A DNA stretch of 64,000 bases, from assembly GCA_037043015.1 (NCBI GenBank), contig CM073325.1:13867001-13931000 (forward strand), given 5' to 3'. Each line of letters starts with the position of its first letter. Position 1 is the stretch's first letter. This DNA is from Bryum argenteum (Eukaryota; Streptophyta; Bryopsida; Bryales; Bryaceae). The position numbers and the translations under genes were made by a program. The notes under the pieces were generated by a model. The model did not search any database and was not told the DNA's origin. It worked only from the letters and a program-made list of their open reading frames with translations. Shown one piece after another: positions 1 to 11,340 of this stretch.

Positions 1-455
1 TATTGCATTTCCCAACTTTCGGAGGAACCAAGATTTGTATTGGAGTGTGTGACTGGGGGATAGCATCTCGTATAGTAGAACAACAGCCTTCACGTTACGG
101 ATACCAGACGAAGCCAAAAATACAAGAAGATATGACACGTCGATGGTGGGTGGCGCCCGAGATGTTCTATACTTATGGACCTGAAGGTTCTGATACAAAT
201 TTGAACGTCCAGGAACTTCGACATCCAACCACGGTAGCATCAGATTCGTATGCGGTTGGCAAGTTCATCCAGCTGATTGGTGTGCATAACGAATTCTACG
301 AAGAATTATTACCGAATTCGACGGTGCGAGATTCATTCCTAACAAAAGTGTTTTCACTGACCAGGCATGAATTAAAAGAGAGAATGACCTGTGCGGAGGC
401 GGTGAACCGCTTGATGCGAAACCATATCATATGCTTCCACCGGAGCTTGTATTGA
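1..455 (+). CDS. C-terminal part of a protein-kinase-like protein (5' cut by window edge)
   Basis: The open frame enters from the left edge and stops with TGA at 453-455, giving about 150 residues. Kinase landmarks are visible in order: CDWGIA (the DFG magnesium loop in a DWG form), RRWWVAPEM (the APE end of the activation segment), SDSYAVGKFI (the subdomain IX Asp-x-Tyr-Ala-x-Gly pattern) and KERMTCAEAV (the subdomain XI Arg with a following helix). The catalytic loop and ATP site would lie outside the window. DWG in place of DFG may mean altered or lost catalysis; this cannot be judged without the HRD loop. The last dozen residues look non-conserved, and another frame stays open a little longer, so a late frameshift is possible. 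No substrate or pathway can be assigned. Confidence 0.6.
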   Translation, partial: LHFPTFGGTKICIGVCDWGIASRIVEQQPSRYGYQTKPKIQEDMTRRWWVAPEMFYTYGPEGSDTNLNVQELRHPTTVASDSYAVGKFIQLIGVHNEFYEELLPNSTVRDSFLTKVFSLTRHELKERMTCAEAVNRLMRNHIICFHRSLY

Positions 456-840
456 GAGAGGACAGTTATTAGTTTATAATATCAGTATATCTTCTTGCAA
501 TTCATAGACTCCTTTGGATGACCATCTCACGTCATTGAGTGCTCATTTAGCCATGTAATTCACATTTTATTCTTGCAATATATACAATCTAGTTTTTGAC
601 ATATTGTTCCAAATCTAATATATTTTTGCAACTCTTATAATTATGTTCCCTTTTTACACTAGTCACATATGTATGTCACCACATTTTTTGTTACATGAGT
701 TTCAAACCTCATGGTTGATGTTAGCCTTTTCTTCAAGGGTTTGTGGATTGTTGTAATTTGTTTCATCTTGAATTCTTAATGCTTCATCTACGTTTAAAAA
801 CGTGAACGGAAGAATTTTGGATAATGTTGGATAAAAAAAT
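456..840. other. AT-rich downstream region of the kinase-like gene
   Basis: No coding signal is seen. The stretch is AT-rich and probably holds the 3' UTR and spacer of the kinase-like gene. No convincing element or RNA gene is visible. Confidence 0.4.
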
Positions 841-880
841 TGACTTATTCTACTCGGGGGAAGCCTCCAATGCAAGGCCA

Positions 881-1085
881 GCCTAGGCGACCACCGGTCC
901 AGGGGCCAAAATAGGCGACCGCCGGTCCAGCGAGACCGCCGGTCGCCCTGGGCGATCGTCGGTCGACCCTGGGCGATCGTCGGTCGCTAAGGCGACCGCC
1001 GGTCCAGAGAAGGCGACCGCCGGTCCGGCCAAGGCGACCGCCGGTCTAGATGACGCGACCGCCGGTCCAGTCCTACGTGGCGCGG
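881..1085. repeat. GC-rich degenerate minisatellite with core GGCGACCGCCGGTCCAG
   Basis: About nine imperfect copies of a 17-20 bp unit lie next to one another. The core GACCGCCGGTC (variant GATCGTCGGTC) is nearly self-complementary, so each unit is a small imperfect palindrome. The GC content is far above the AT-rich flanks. A minus-strand open frame (883-1149) simply reads through the repeat (recurrent GPAVA) and is not taken as a gene. Confidence 0.8.
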
Positions 1086-1370
1086 TCGCGAACCGTATTG
1101 CTGAGCTGTACAGGCCACGTGGCAGCCACGTAGGATGCAACGTGGACATGGTAAATCCAGGGTAAAAAAAAGATTTTGTAGATTCTATTAGACATTCTGA
1201 GGCTCAATGTCTGTCTGACATGTCGTGTCTGTCTGACGTCCGTCTGTGTCTAATAAGACAACCCTGGTCGTTATAGGGGGTCTACCACTTAGCTTTTCTT
1301 TAAAGGATCTACGAGTGGCATTTGAAATTGTAGGATAAGTGGGACCCTGGAGGTATGGTGTTGATTTATT

Positions 1371-1646
1371 CTACCCAACAACAACTGTAGATGCCGCAAC
1401 TAGTGCGAGTCCATGGTCAAAGTCTTCGGTGAATACAAAGGCATTGTGAAGGTCTACACGGCTAGGATTAAGACGCCTTCGTACATCACCTACTATATTG
1501 TTTATTGGAACCGCCTCAGTAACTGGACAGTAACTGGACAGGTGCATCTTCCAACAGTATGCCATGGTGTCTGTGAACAGGTTGGAGGCTACAAAGTGAT
1601 TCACCAACACCTCTCGTGCGGCTAGTGCCATCACGGTCGTGAACAA
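1371..1646 (-). pseudogene. Possible coding relic of unknown family
   Basis: A minus-strand open frame of 91 codons has a protein-like composition, for example VGDVRRRLNPSRVDLHNAF and FVFTEDFDHGLALVA. A second protein-like minus-strand frame lies just upstream in gene direction, at about 2190-2352 (VRWYDANVLSKDLDPNALGL), on the other side of a MITE at 1717-2151. One reading is a single decayed coding segment split by the MITE. I do not recognise the family. No start context, splice signals or partner exons are convincing, and chance frames are a real alternative. Confidence 0.2.
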
Positions 1647-1716
1647 ATTATTTGTAATTTGAAAGTGCAGTCTTTCCTACCGTGCCTTTGCCCCCATTGC
1701 TGTGGTCATTTTCAAT

Positions 1717-2151
1717 TAACCTCAATTCCGTTAAAATGGCACTATTCCATGTGCCATTTTAGCGGAGCTAAAGTGCCATATTGTGCAAACGTGCCATTTT
1801 ACAAGCATATTTTTGAAGTGAAGTTCAGAAGTATTTATGCCTACAAAATGGCATGTTTATTAATATCACACATGTACTCCGTAATATCAAATTTTTCTGT
1901 AATATCACCAAAACTTCCCATAATATCACACAGTTTTATGGTTTTTGGCCTTTGGCCTTTGGATACAGTAAAAGCCAGGGCAATATTTCCGAACGGCCGT
2001 TCAGAAACATTGTTGTTTTTGAACGGCTGATAAGAAATATTTACCCTATCATGTCAAAACTCGACAAAAATCAACATCATTTTTTTCATTTTGAGCACCC
2101 CAAAAAGCGCCATTTTAGCAAAATAACGCCATTTTAACGGAATTGAGGTTA
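1717..2151. mobile_element. MITE with 24-bp perfect terminal inverted repeats
   Basis: The left end, TAACCTCAATTCCGTTAAAA (1717 on), is matched for 24 bases through ATGGC by the reverse complement of 2128-2151. The match continues about 6 bp further with two mismatches. TA flanks the repeat on both sides, as in Tc1/mariner-type insertions. The inside is AT-rich, has further GCCATTTTA motifs in both orientations, and encodes nothing. Confidence 0.75.
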
Positions 2152-2571
2152 TTTCCACCATTTTGATTCAAAGTGAGATTGTCGTTATTCACATTAGCGT
2201 CCCACGGAGTTCAATCATCACCATGGTTAGGCGCATTGGTTTGTATCGTCGCTCTCCGAAGAGGATGACACATGGGACGAGGCCAAGGGCGTTTGGATCC
2301 AAATCCTTCGAGAGGACATTTGCATCATACCATCGGACTGGATCAACCCCTGGTCTCTAACAAAGTACATGGGCATTGATATATACATACACCATTGATG
2401 TTATGGTGACTTTTAAAATTTGAACGCTTGATTCGTTTGCATTTGTGAGATAGTAATGCTAAAAGGTAGCAAAATCTTATTTGTGCAAGAACTCTAAATA
2501 GCGTAATCTGGATTTTGAAGAACTTTAGGGGGGAAATGAGGAGAAATTAAAAATAGAATAGTATTAGGGTT

Positions 2572-3513
2572 GGGAGGAGTGGCCGCCCTCGCCACTAAGG
2601 GCGGGACAGTGGAGGGGTGGCGCCTCCACTGCCCGCCCATCGAGCCTCCAAGTCCCCACCCTCCCTCAACCCGTCGAGCCTCCAAGTCCCCACCCTCCCT
2701 CAACTCGAAGACCAGCCCAAGTCTCAGGTTCCGACTGCCGCTCGCTGTTGGCGTTCGCCTTCTCCAAGCCCCGCTCTCCCAACCGTTCGCGTGCCATGTT
2801 CGCTCGCTTTTTGGAGTCACAGGAAGTGACTTGTGTACATATCCTGAAGTACCAAGTCCCACGTAGAGCAGTGTCTTATACAAATTTTGTGGACGCATTG
2901 TCCACATTTTCAACACAGATGCTTTTTCGTTGAGTATTGCACCTTTCTTGACCTTTCTTCTTATAGCATGATGAATATTGAGGAACGGAGTTGGAGACAG
3001 TTTCAGTAAGCTATTATGGGAGTATTCTCAAATCACGAGTTGTATGATGCAGTTGGTTTGGTGGGCAAGTTTGAGCTCCAGGACTTCTTGATGACCTTGT
3101 GCTGTTTAAATTCCATTGCTATTGTCATCTGCTTTGTCGTAAGATTAGTCGCTCCGATATGGATTAAACGAAGCTATAAGATCCGTTAAATCAGATTACA
3201 TCATCTTCTTTCCTTTCATAACAAAATAATGAAGTTCGAGGTGATATCACCAAGGCGACGCAAATAGCGAGCGAACATGGCACGCGAACGGCTGGGAGAG
3301 CGAGGCTTGGAGAAGGCGAACGCCGACAGCGAGCGGCAGCCGGAACCTGAGACTTGGGCTGGTCTTCGAGTTGAGGGAGGGTGGGTACTTGGAGGCTCGA
3401 CCGGTTGAGGTCGGGTGGGGACTTGGTCACTTGGAGGCTCGACGGGCGGGCAATGGAGGCGCGACCCCTCCACTGTCCCGCCCTTAGTGGCAAGGATTGG
3501 CCGCCAACCTTGG
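2572..3513. repeat. Fold-back element with inverted arms of about 260 bp
   Basis: The arm at about 2575-2830 (CCACTAAGGGCGGGACAGTG onward) returns as a diverged reverse complement at about 3240-3510. Shared blocks include CGAGCCTCCAAGTCCCCACC, GAAGACCAGCCCAAGTCTCAG and CGAACATGGCACGCGAACG. Each arm has an internal duplicated GAGCCTCCAAGTCCCCACC. The arms are GC-rich and the 400-bp spacer is AT-richer. Open frames on both strands are mirror readings of the arms, not genes. Confidence 0.75.
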
Positions 3514-3569
3514 TAACTGCTCTTGGGGGCCAACCAGGGCGGTGTCGAACGGCCAAGTCGTTGGACATT

Positions 3570-5600
3570 AAATTTTATTTTATTTTTTATCCAAAAAAAT
3601 TCCAGGGGGGTCGTCCGATCGGTCAGCTGCTGACCAGACGTCAGATAGCCTGAACGACCAATTTTTTAATTTTTTTGTTTATTTGTCAAGTCGTCCCATC
3701 GGTCGGCTGCCAATCAGCCAGAGGGCATGCACATCTAATGGCCGAGGGCGGTTGCGATTGATTTGACGGTCATTACGCAACCGCAATTGGTTCGTCGGTT
3801 AGACGGCTACAGCGTTTGGGGAGTCATTAGACCGGTTGGCCTCTGGGTTGGGTTATTAATTGGTTGCCAACACACTCGGAATGCCATTTACCTTGGTAAA
3901 TAGACCGCTACTTCAATGTCACGGATGTTTTCAAAATCCCCATCGGATGTCCGACGTCCTTCCACGAGACGTCTGAACGTTTGGATGCTGTGACATCCCT
4001 GGTTGAATTGATTCCTACACCTTATGTAAGACTAGAATGTCTATTCTAATTTTTGGATTATATGAAATTTAAGTGTTTTAGACGTAGAATTAGTCCAAAA
4101 GCATTTTCAAGTTGAATACTAAATCATTGATAGATAGTCCGTAACGACTATAGCCACTTCCATACCATGAATGGGGTTTCTTGGTTAAATAACACATTTG
4201 TTGAAATTGCATGAGGTCGCTCTTTTGTAAGTGATTTACATATTAAACTCATTTTAGCTTAAAGATTGCAATTGCTTACTCAAGTAGAATTAAGGAGTTC
4301 ATTTCTTGGAAGGCACTCTGGCACTTGCATTCTTGTCTAGCCCAATTTTGACCTTGTACTAGGCAACCTGAATGAGTGCTCACATGAAACCTAGCTTGAA
4401 AATTTGTCGGTATGTGTTAGTCTCAAAACTAAGAAAGAATTGAACCTTCACACTTGGGGATTTAGGGGTTAATGAAAAATTGCACACAATATCCACATCA
4501 TTGTTTGATGGTGCATTATGATACTCTTGCACTCTCCTACAAGAATATGTAAAGCTTCAACAATACCAATTGCAATATAATAGGCATGGTGACAAAAACC
4601 ACTATTTAGGTGCCTCTACTGTACAATAAAAAACTTTTGCATTTAATAGAGAACACTCTTGTACAAAAAATAAAATGAAAATATTTCTTGACTTTAATAT
4701 ATACCTTGTGATACCTTCACTTGTGTTCTTGAGGTAAAAAAATATTTTAAAAAAATTAAAGTTGGCAACAAATGTTGGATAACAATAATTAGTCCTTCTA
4801 ATAATAAAAGTTTCACAAGAGATAAATTTCTACTTTTATTTAGATGCTACTTGCTCATTAACCACCCCTAAAGTAATCTCATCCTTACTTTTGGTGGTTA
4901 ACTCGTAATTTGGATCTCATCATTTCTTGTTCTAAGTCAAGAACATGGTTCCTTTTAGAGAGGATACTCACATTGTATTGGGGCTATTGACCCTATTGAA
5001 CACCAAAATTCTTATGAATACAATTGAGTAATGAGCAATTTCCTTAAGAAGAGACTTTTTGCACAAAATGTGACTCTCGAACCAAGAATCCTTCTTATTG
5101 AATTTTATCTACAAGCCATTTTGTGCAAACTATCATCATTTATAGGCAAAGGACATTTTTGGAACAAAAAGAATGAGGAGAAATTGCCCATTTGTGTGAG
5201 GTGGCATCTCTTTGTTGGCTGAAGATGATTTTTAACCACATATACATTCTTAAACCAAGAAATACAAAGTTTAGTAAAATTAAATCAGTGTGACTTAGTC
5301 TGAATATAACAAATTTGTTGTTTGTAGTTGTAACAACGTAATTAACCGGCCTCAAAATTCTGCTGACGTGGCAAAATTTTATTCGTTCTGGGCTTACACA
5401 TTATAGCCCATAATTAATGAGTTAATGGATGAAAGTTAATTGTAATGCACGGATTTGTGGATGAAAACAGTGTACATATTTCTAATCCCATCCAACGATC
5501 CAGATCGCTCCAACAAAAGCATGGAAGAACGACCATAAGTCCAAAATTTTCATCCAAAATTTTCATCCAAAACATTTTCATCCGTTTTTCGGCCGGTAAA
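3570..5600. other. Intergenic, no gene seen
   Basis: This is AT-rich DNA without supported genes. A degenerate direct repeat, GTCGTCCGATCGGTC / GTCGTCCCATCGGTC, lies at about 3609 and 3690. A single TTTAGGGGTTAA motif near 4450 resembles an end of the TTAA element family but has no partner. A 17-bp unit (ATCCAAAATTTTC) is repeated three times near 5543-5580. Confidence 0.5.
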
Positions 5601-5610
5601 TTACGCCCGG

Positions 5611-5682
5611 TAATGGGCGCCTGTCGTAGCGCCGGGGCCCACTGTCGCAGCGCTAACGCGCTGCTCCAGGCCCCCATTACCT
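5611..5682. repeat. Short GC-rich inverted repeat
   Basis: GTAATGGGCGCCTG at the left and CAGGCCCCCATTAC at the right are inverted copies with one mismatch, about 45 bp apart. They enclose a GC-rich core rich in GCGCTAACGCGC. The sequence could be a tiny MITE or a stem-loop. Confidence 0.5.
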
Positions 5683-6405
5683 AGTTCATAATTCCCCAAT
5701 TAAACAACTTTCAACTAGATGTTGTCATTAGAGATATTATAAACCCACCATAAAGCTCCCAAGATTGATTTCTTTTCACTTGCTTAGAGTAGAGCCTATA
5801 CTTATCGTGGAACTATGTGTGGTATATACAAAAATGTCTCCATCATGTATATAGAGTACAAGCTTGAAAGCCAATAAGGCCTCTATCTTTGGTATGGTAC
5901 AAGAGTGAGGGCCAATGAGGTTTAAGACGTACTATCAATGCCAAATCACCTTCTAAGTGAACATAGCGTTGGGATTATGGGCACCCCACTAACATCTCAA
6001 ATGCATTCACAAACCTCCCTCCTTACACCACTTTCTAGGGAAGGTACTCAAATCCTCTAATGTGAACTTCATCCTAAGATTACACGTGAGTGTCCAAAAA
6101 GCTACTGATCTACATGACTATGATTCAAAGAATTGGCTTGCAATAGAAAAAACATATCTTATGTGTTAAATTCTTAGAACAAAAATTATTTACACTAGAC
6201 TGCAAATCTATACCATCTTGGATTGATATCAGATTCTCATATCTGACATTCGATTTGGGATCATCCTAACATATCTTTGATTCTTTGTAAGGAAAAGTTC
6301 TGGCTCTTCAAAGCTCTTCGTCACCAAGAAAGGGCTAATTAATTATAAACGACATCGTTTGCCACACCTTCTCCCACTGATTCATCTTCTCGGAGCCAAC
6401 AGCGG

Positions 6406-6762
6406 TCACCTGAATCTTTTTTGTTGGCGCTTTTCAAGTCTCGCATCGGGCAACACAGACTTCTCCGGCATCAAGCCCTGGGCGGCAAAAGGGATTAAAT
6501 GTCTACCGGATTTTTGTACACAATTAGCAAAGATATGGTGTCGTAACCAATCTGGACAGGAGCAACTAAAGTGGGCAAGGGGGGGAAGATCGAAGGGGCG
6601 ATTGTCCGCTAATGCAAACATTATATCCGCATGCGCCATGTGGTTTACCCCCTTAATCTCGCTCCGGCAAGAGTTTGTCAACGGTCGATGAGAGTCATTG
6701 ATGCTGGCTACAGGCGCCGGTGAGATTCCACCGGTGCATGAAAGCAGTAGGACCCAGTCCAC
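6406..6762 (-). pseudogene. Possible SWIM-type zinc-finger fragment
   Basis: The minus-strand open frame of 118 codons contains SCSCPDWLRHHIFANCV. This resembles the C-x-C-x(n)-C-x-H SWIM finger found in Mutator-like transposases and plant FAR1-like proteins. Here the final His position reads Gln (CAA), so the metal site looks broken. After the finger comes a charged tail, LEKRQQKRFR. No transposase DDE core and no splice partners were found nearby, so I treat it as a decayed transposase or host fragment. The assignment rests on one motif. Confidence 0.35.
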
Positions 6763-6799
6763 ATGACTGTCCCGCCCTCATGAACTGCTCGTGTCGTTG

Positions 6800-7180
6800 T
6801 GTGTTCACATAAAAGCTCGCTGATCCAACTCTCACTCCCATCCCATTCCATCTCCCTCTCTTCTTCCTCTTGCTCAGGTTTTCATCTCTCATCAAACCTC
6901 CAGTTGATATTCGCTGCTGTTACTTCTGCTCGCTCCGGTCGATACATCTTGTCACTTCTGCCCGCTGTGCCTGTGTTCGATCCCCGGTTCGATCGGGAAC
7001 TTGCTATGCGGTTTTTCTTGAAATTTTGATGGTGACTTGTTTGTTGACAACGAGAGAGAGCACGCTGGAATGCGTCCATGGGGAGCACATGGCTTTGTTC
7101 TTGCGTGCTTCCTCCCGCTGTCGGCAAGCTCTAACTTGTGTATGTCTAGTGCATCTAGATCGATTCCCAGGATAGTGAAA
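6800..7180 (+). promoter_or_regulatory. Possible promoter and pyrimidine-rich transcript leader
   Basis: A TATA-like CATAAAAG at about 6807 is followed 25-50 bp later by a CT-rich tract (CTCCCATCCCATTCCATCTC and on), the look of a plant 5' leader. No convincing coding exon follows, so this could be a non-coding transcript or a gene remnant. Confidence 0.25.
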
Positions 7181-7336
7181 GTCGCATGAGCTTTACGTTT
7201 TATTTCAAGCCATTCTTACAGTCCGTCTTAGTTACCACTGCCAGGTTTTCGTGCTTGAAATTAACCGGTACTGTTTTGCAAAATACGACCGTTCGATCAC
7301 AGTCCTTGTATCATTCTGGAGACAGTAGATGGGAAC

Positions 7337-7428
7337 ACCAGTTCTGAGTAGTGGGGATTACCAGTTTCGAGCGATCGTAACCACCAGTTTGGAGTAGCTG
7401 GAATTACCAGTTTGAAGCGATCGGAACC
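7337..7428. repeat. 46-bp tandem duplication
   Basis: Two adjacent copies of a 46-bp unit start ACCAGTT(C/T)(T/G)GAGTAG and end GATCG(T/G)AACC. A third partial copy follows. Confidence 0.7.
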
Positions 7429-8404
7429 ACCAATTTGGAAAAAGACGTGATAGCGATAACACCGAACTTAGCTAGTACCTGTTGACGTCTCGTACTGAGA
7501 GCATTATTTTCAATAAACGCAGCAGTGAAAGTACGTTCATAACAACATATGACGCTCATGGGAAAGAGAAGAATGAAACGAAAACTTGTGAAGGATATCA
7601 AATTCATTTTAACGACGCTTTGTGGAATCATTAGATGTAGCACTAGCCGTCCGGAATGATCGATAAAAGCTCTTACTAAGTGGATCGTCGATCAGTAGCT
7701 ACATTGCACAAGTTTTGCTGCCTATTCTGTAACAACTTGTATGTACACTCCAACTTTTGAAGCTTAGGCGGTAGTGGAGGCTTTAATAATTCAGTACCTC
7801 CAAGCACTGCCAGCAGTTACACTAAATATGAATATCTGGATATGGTCAAGTAAATCATATAATTCAACATAACGGAGATGAGAAGATATGAAAGTCACAT
7901 GTGCCTATCTGATGACAGTATCACCGGCACTTAGTTACTTGCAGTACCTTTTCGAATGATCGGTGTACTTCGTCCACGCAGTTGGTGAATCGCTACCCGC
8001 GCTGTCTAGGCTTCCAAATGGCTGGTTGCATGTCGTCGATGTTGACCAGAAAATGACCTGATCAGTGCATGTGATGTGTCATGTTCCTATCCACTTACAA
8101 TGAACAGTCTCCTAAGCCACTTGCCTAGTACTGCTCTAATCACCTGCAAAATAAACATCCTCTCATTAGTACCCTCCTGATCAACTTACACACCTCTAAA
8201 CTAACTCTTTCTTAAAGTGACCGATTACACAATTGATACGATACAATCAGGATTTGAAACGTGCAAACTTCTGAATCGAAAATAGAGTCCTCGTGATAAG
8301 CTCTCCACTTGCTAAATCCTGTTATCGACGGAGCAGTCGCTTAAGATTCTGCCTTTCTATTACGAACGATCAAGTATATGACGTATGATCGCAAGTGATA
8401 TGGG

Positions 8405-8935
8405 ATGGGACGTCACTCAGCGTACCTTGTAAGCGCTTATATGACATATCAGCCAATAAAGTACAGGAATGAAGTACAAGGGCATCACATAAGCTGCATG
8501 TTACGGACGTTGCGAACCTCGGAAAGGCAAATGAATCATCAGTTTCTTACTGCAAACGGCACCCATGCAGATCACACCAATCACACTCACACCATTCACA
8601 GCAGTGAAAATCATGCCTCCAGGGTGGTCCTAGACTGTGGTCAATGCCGCTCATATCAATTCTCCATTGCTGTAAGCACGTGGGACATTGGGTCACTACC
8701 AAACTTACACTTGTTTTATCCACCAGGTCAATTCTTCTTCAATCTCGGAAGTTTCGTGCATAAATCAAGCTTTACAATGGTGAAATGTTATCTGTCAAAT
8801 AAAACTCTGAATATCCGGAAGCTTGTCTCCATGACGTTCTCATCTGTCAACTGCAAATCCGTCACAGTCCACTGCTTAGAACATGGCAAGTTCTTTCACT
8901 ACGATATTATCCTGGTTTGCATTTTCAACAAGTAG
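8405..8935 (+). other. Long unassigned open reading frame (176 codons)
   Basis: It begins ATGGGACGTCACTCAG and ends at TAG 8933-8935. The composition is mixed, with many His and Ser residues and hydrophobic patches such as FSIAVSTWDIGSL and YDIILVCIF. No known domain, signal peptide or repeat is recognised. The tract around it (about 6.3-9 kb) is more GC-balanced than the general intergenic DNA, a weak argument for past or present transcription. A chance frame is at least as likely as a gene. Confidence 0.2.
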
Positions 8936-10140
8936 AACTCATGAAGATCAAAAACGTCCGTTCTGGAAGTTGTGAAAGTGATCCTTGATTGAGAGTAGAA
9001 AACCTAATCAATCTCGTCAAAGTTTCTTTTTTTCAAGTGAGTAAATAAATGGGAGGATTACAGTATTAATTGTCAAGTTCTAGAACAAAACTAAGGTGAG
9101 TGGTCCTATAATGGACCGAGTTCTTGAAATGTCACACACCTCCAATTCTCTGCACATTATACTCATGTAAGGTCTGAAAACATACCCTACACTGCCATTC
9201 CAATATGGGGTCCATTTCACACATTATTTACTTTAGTGATTAAGCATTGAGAAGAACGCCACCCATGAAGAACATCTCTATTCAACCTAGGTTTGATATT
9301 ATGCCACAAGGTAAGACATTGAAGCATCAAGGTAACTTGCTCAATATCCGAGTAGCACCAAGAACCGAGGCTAATTTGCCCATGATGACGACACTAAACC
9401 TCTTGAAAGTCCAATTCTCAATGTACCTACTTAGCACGTAGATTCAATTTCAGAAACACCTATAGCATCACCTCCAAAGAAAAGTCCAAAACTAGGATTC
9501 CTCTATCTCTCCCAAAAACATTGCACATACTCCTACAAATATTCCATTGTCACGTAACAAGAACTTGCTAAGATGAAACTATCTTTGTTTTCAAGCATCT
9601 TACCTGAACTAGAAACGCACTGAAGACCAAAGTGTACGAATGATAAAGAACATGATTTCCTTCAGGAAAATATTGATTTTCAGCGTAAGATCAGCGTGCA
9701 CGGAATTAATGATCGTGCGTGAGTCTGTTAAATTCGAAGAGAACCAAAGGAATAAAACATGGATGAGACCAATTCTATGGCAATTCTCCCCCAGGTAGGG
9801 ACCAGGGACCAGGGACCAAGGACCAAGGACCGAGACATGCCTGATTAGCTGGGAGGATCTTCCCTTGACTAGTTGGAGATTATCTGATGCCGTACTGCTA
9901 GACTGTCTTACATACAAGGCATTGAGCACCGTGCTACAAATATCTATTGGTCCCTACAAATTGTATTCTTCCTTGTATTCTTCACACCCTTTGGATCTTA
10001 TGGCACACTTCCATGTATTCTTTGAGGAATTTCATGTGAGAAAATCTCATGGGGAAGTCTTTGTGAGCCTATTGGAACCCAAGTCATCTCTGGATGAGAG
10101 GAACTGCATCCAAAACGGTAATTTTGTGCAAGAGGTTTGT
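8936..10140. other. Intergenic; one 7-bp microsatellite
   Basis: No gene is supported. At 9798-9832 GGGACCA/AGGACCA is repeated five times. Confidence 0.5.
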
Positions 10141-10169
10141 CATTAGAAGAAGAGAAACTCCAACCTATT

Positions 10170-10400
10170 TTGAGGTTGGTCTAAGTGTTCGTTTGACCTA
10201 TCCTTGGATGTATGCTCGGAGGTCATTACATCAATGGCGGGACTACTAATGCCTCTCTGAGTGAACACTATCCTTACTAGTTCATAGCTAGCCACTAGTG
10301 CCTTAGAGATACCCATACAGCGACATCCAAGAGGCAAGAACCCCTCACCATAGTTGGGTGGACTATGGTAGTGATAGGTCAAAGGAATATGCATAACCCA
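10170..10400 (-). mobile_element. Diverged body of the tRNA-derived SINE-like family
   Basis: Read on the minus strand, this matches the body of the SINE-like copies at 23.9-24.7 kb. Shared blocks include ATAGTCCACCCAACTAT, GTATGGGTA and AAGGCACTAGT. The tRNA-like head is not recognisable here. Confidence 0.5.
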
Positions 10401-10796
10401 ACGTTAAGCCCTAGGTCAATATAAAAGAAAACCACTTTTAAAACTCTGGAATTGAAATCTACATCCAGACTAACCATAATTTTAAAAACAAAGTTTTCAG
10501 GATTTCATTTCAAGACTCTAAGCAAGCCATCAAGATAGATATATAGTATATGATTTAACTTCTACTCCTTTTTCTTACCAGTTGCTTATTTTTGAACAAA
10601 ATAGAAATACAAAGGAAAATGTTGTTGGTTTTATACAAACCAAACAAACTTGGCAATAAATTCAAGCCTTACTTGTTTTATTTTGAAGCTAAGAAAACAT
10701 AACCAACACAACTACATACAAATTCTCATGTAGGTGTTTCAAAATTATATTATTGTAGACTAAAGTAAGATCAACAATCTTCGTGCTTCCACCAAT

Positions 10797-11340
10797 TCAA
10801 AGCACAAACACAAAATATTGGTTAATACATTTGATAATGACATCTAGGCAACAACAATGATCATTAGCATCAAATTTTAGAACTTGAACTTCACTACAAC
10901 AAATTGTTTTTTTGAAAATATCTAAAGAGACAACAAGTGTTGTTGGTCCAACTTCACTTTGCACTACCTTGAAAAATAAAGAATGACCATTTAGTTTGAT
11001 GTCCCAAATGTATGCTAAACTTTCCAAAGTGGATAACAATCCTTGGTCCAAGTTTATTACTTTTGGGTCAAGGCAATATGTCAACTCAACTAGAATCTTG
11101 GGCCGATGGGGTTCACGACTTCATTCATTGGCTACAAACCAGTTATTCCAAGAGAAAGGAGGAAGAAAGGGAGAACGAGAGAGTGAATGATGAAATATGT
11201 ATTAGAAGAATAAGCTTGTATCTGTCTTTGTTTAAATGCACTTTACACTATAAGCAGTGACCAAGCCATATAAGATTCCACTCATGAATTTTCATGGTCT
11301 TGGCTCTTGGTCCATAGTGTAAATTAACCCTCACTCTAGA
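10797..11340. repeat. Dispersed repeat shared with 24.2-24.35 kb, ending in a short palindrome
   Basis: The reverse strand at about 10930-11010 (ATGGTCATTCTTTATTTTTC) matches the sequence between the two SINE-like copies (ATGGTCATTCTCCTTTTTTC). At about 11240-11330, TTTACACTATAAGCAGTGACC faces an inverted TTTACACTATGGACCAAG, forming imperfect inverted ends. No coding function is claimed. Confidence 0.4.

Noticed and set aside
883..1149. Minus-strand frame with GPAVA repeats
   Set aside because: It mirrors the GC-rich minisatellite and begins and ends with it.
2570..3570. Overlapping open frames on both strands, about 100-140 codons
   Set aside because: They are mirror readings of the fold-back arms with high GC.
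4440..4460. Further member of the TTAA element family
   Set aside because: Only a single end-like motif TTTAGGGGTTAA is present, with no inverted partner; the same holds near 20062 and 32362.
10797..11084. Minus-strand 95-codon frame
   Set aside because: Its DNA belongs to a dispersed repeat also found at 24.2-24.35 kb, where the frame is not kept.
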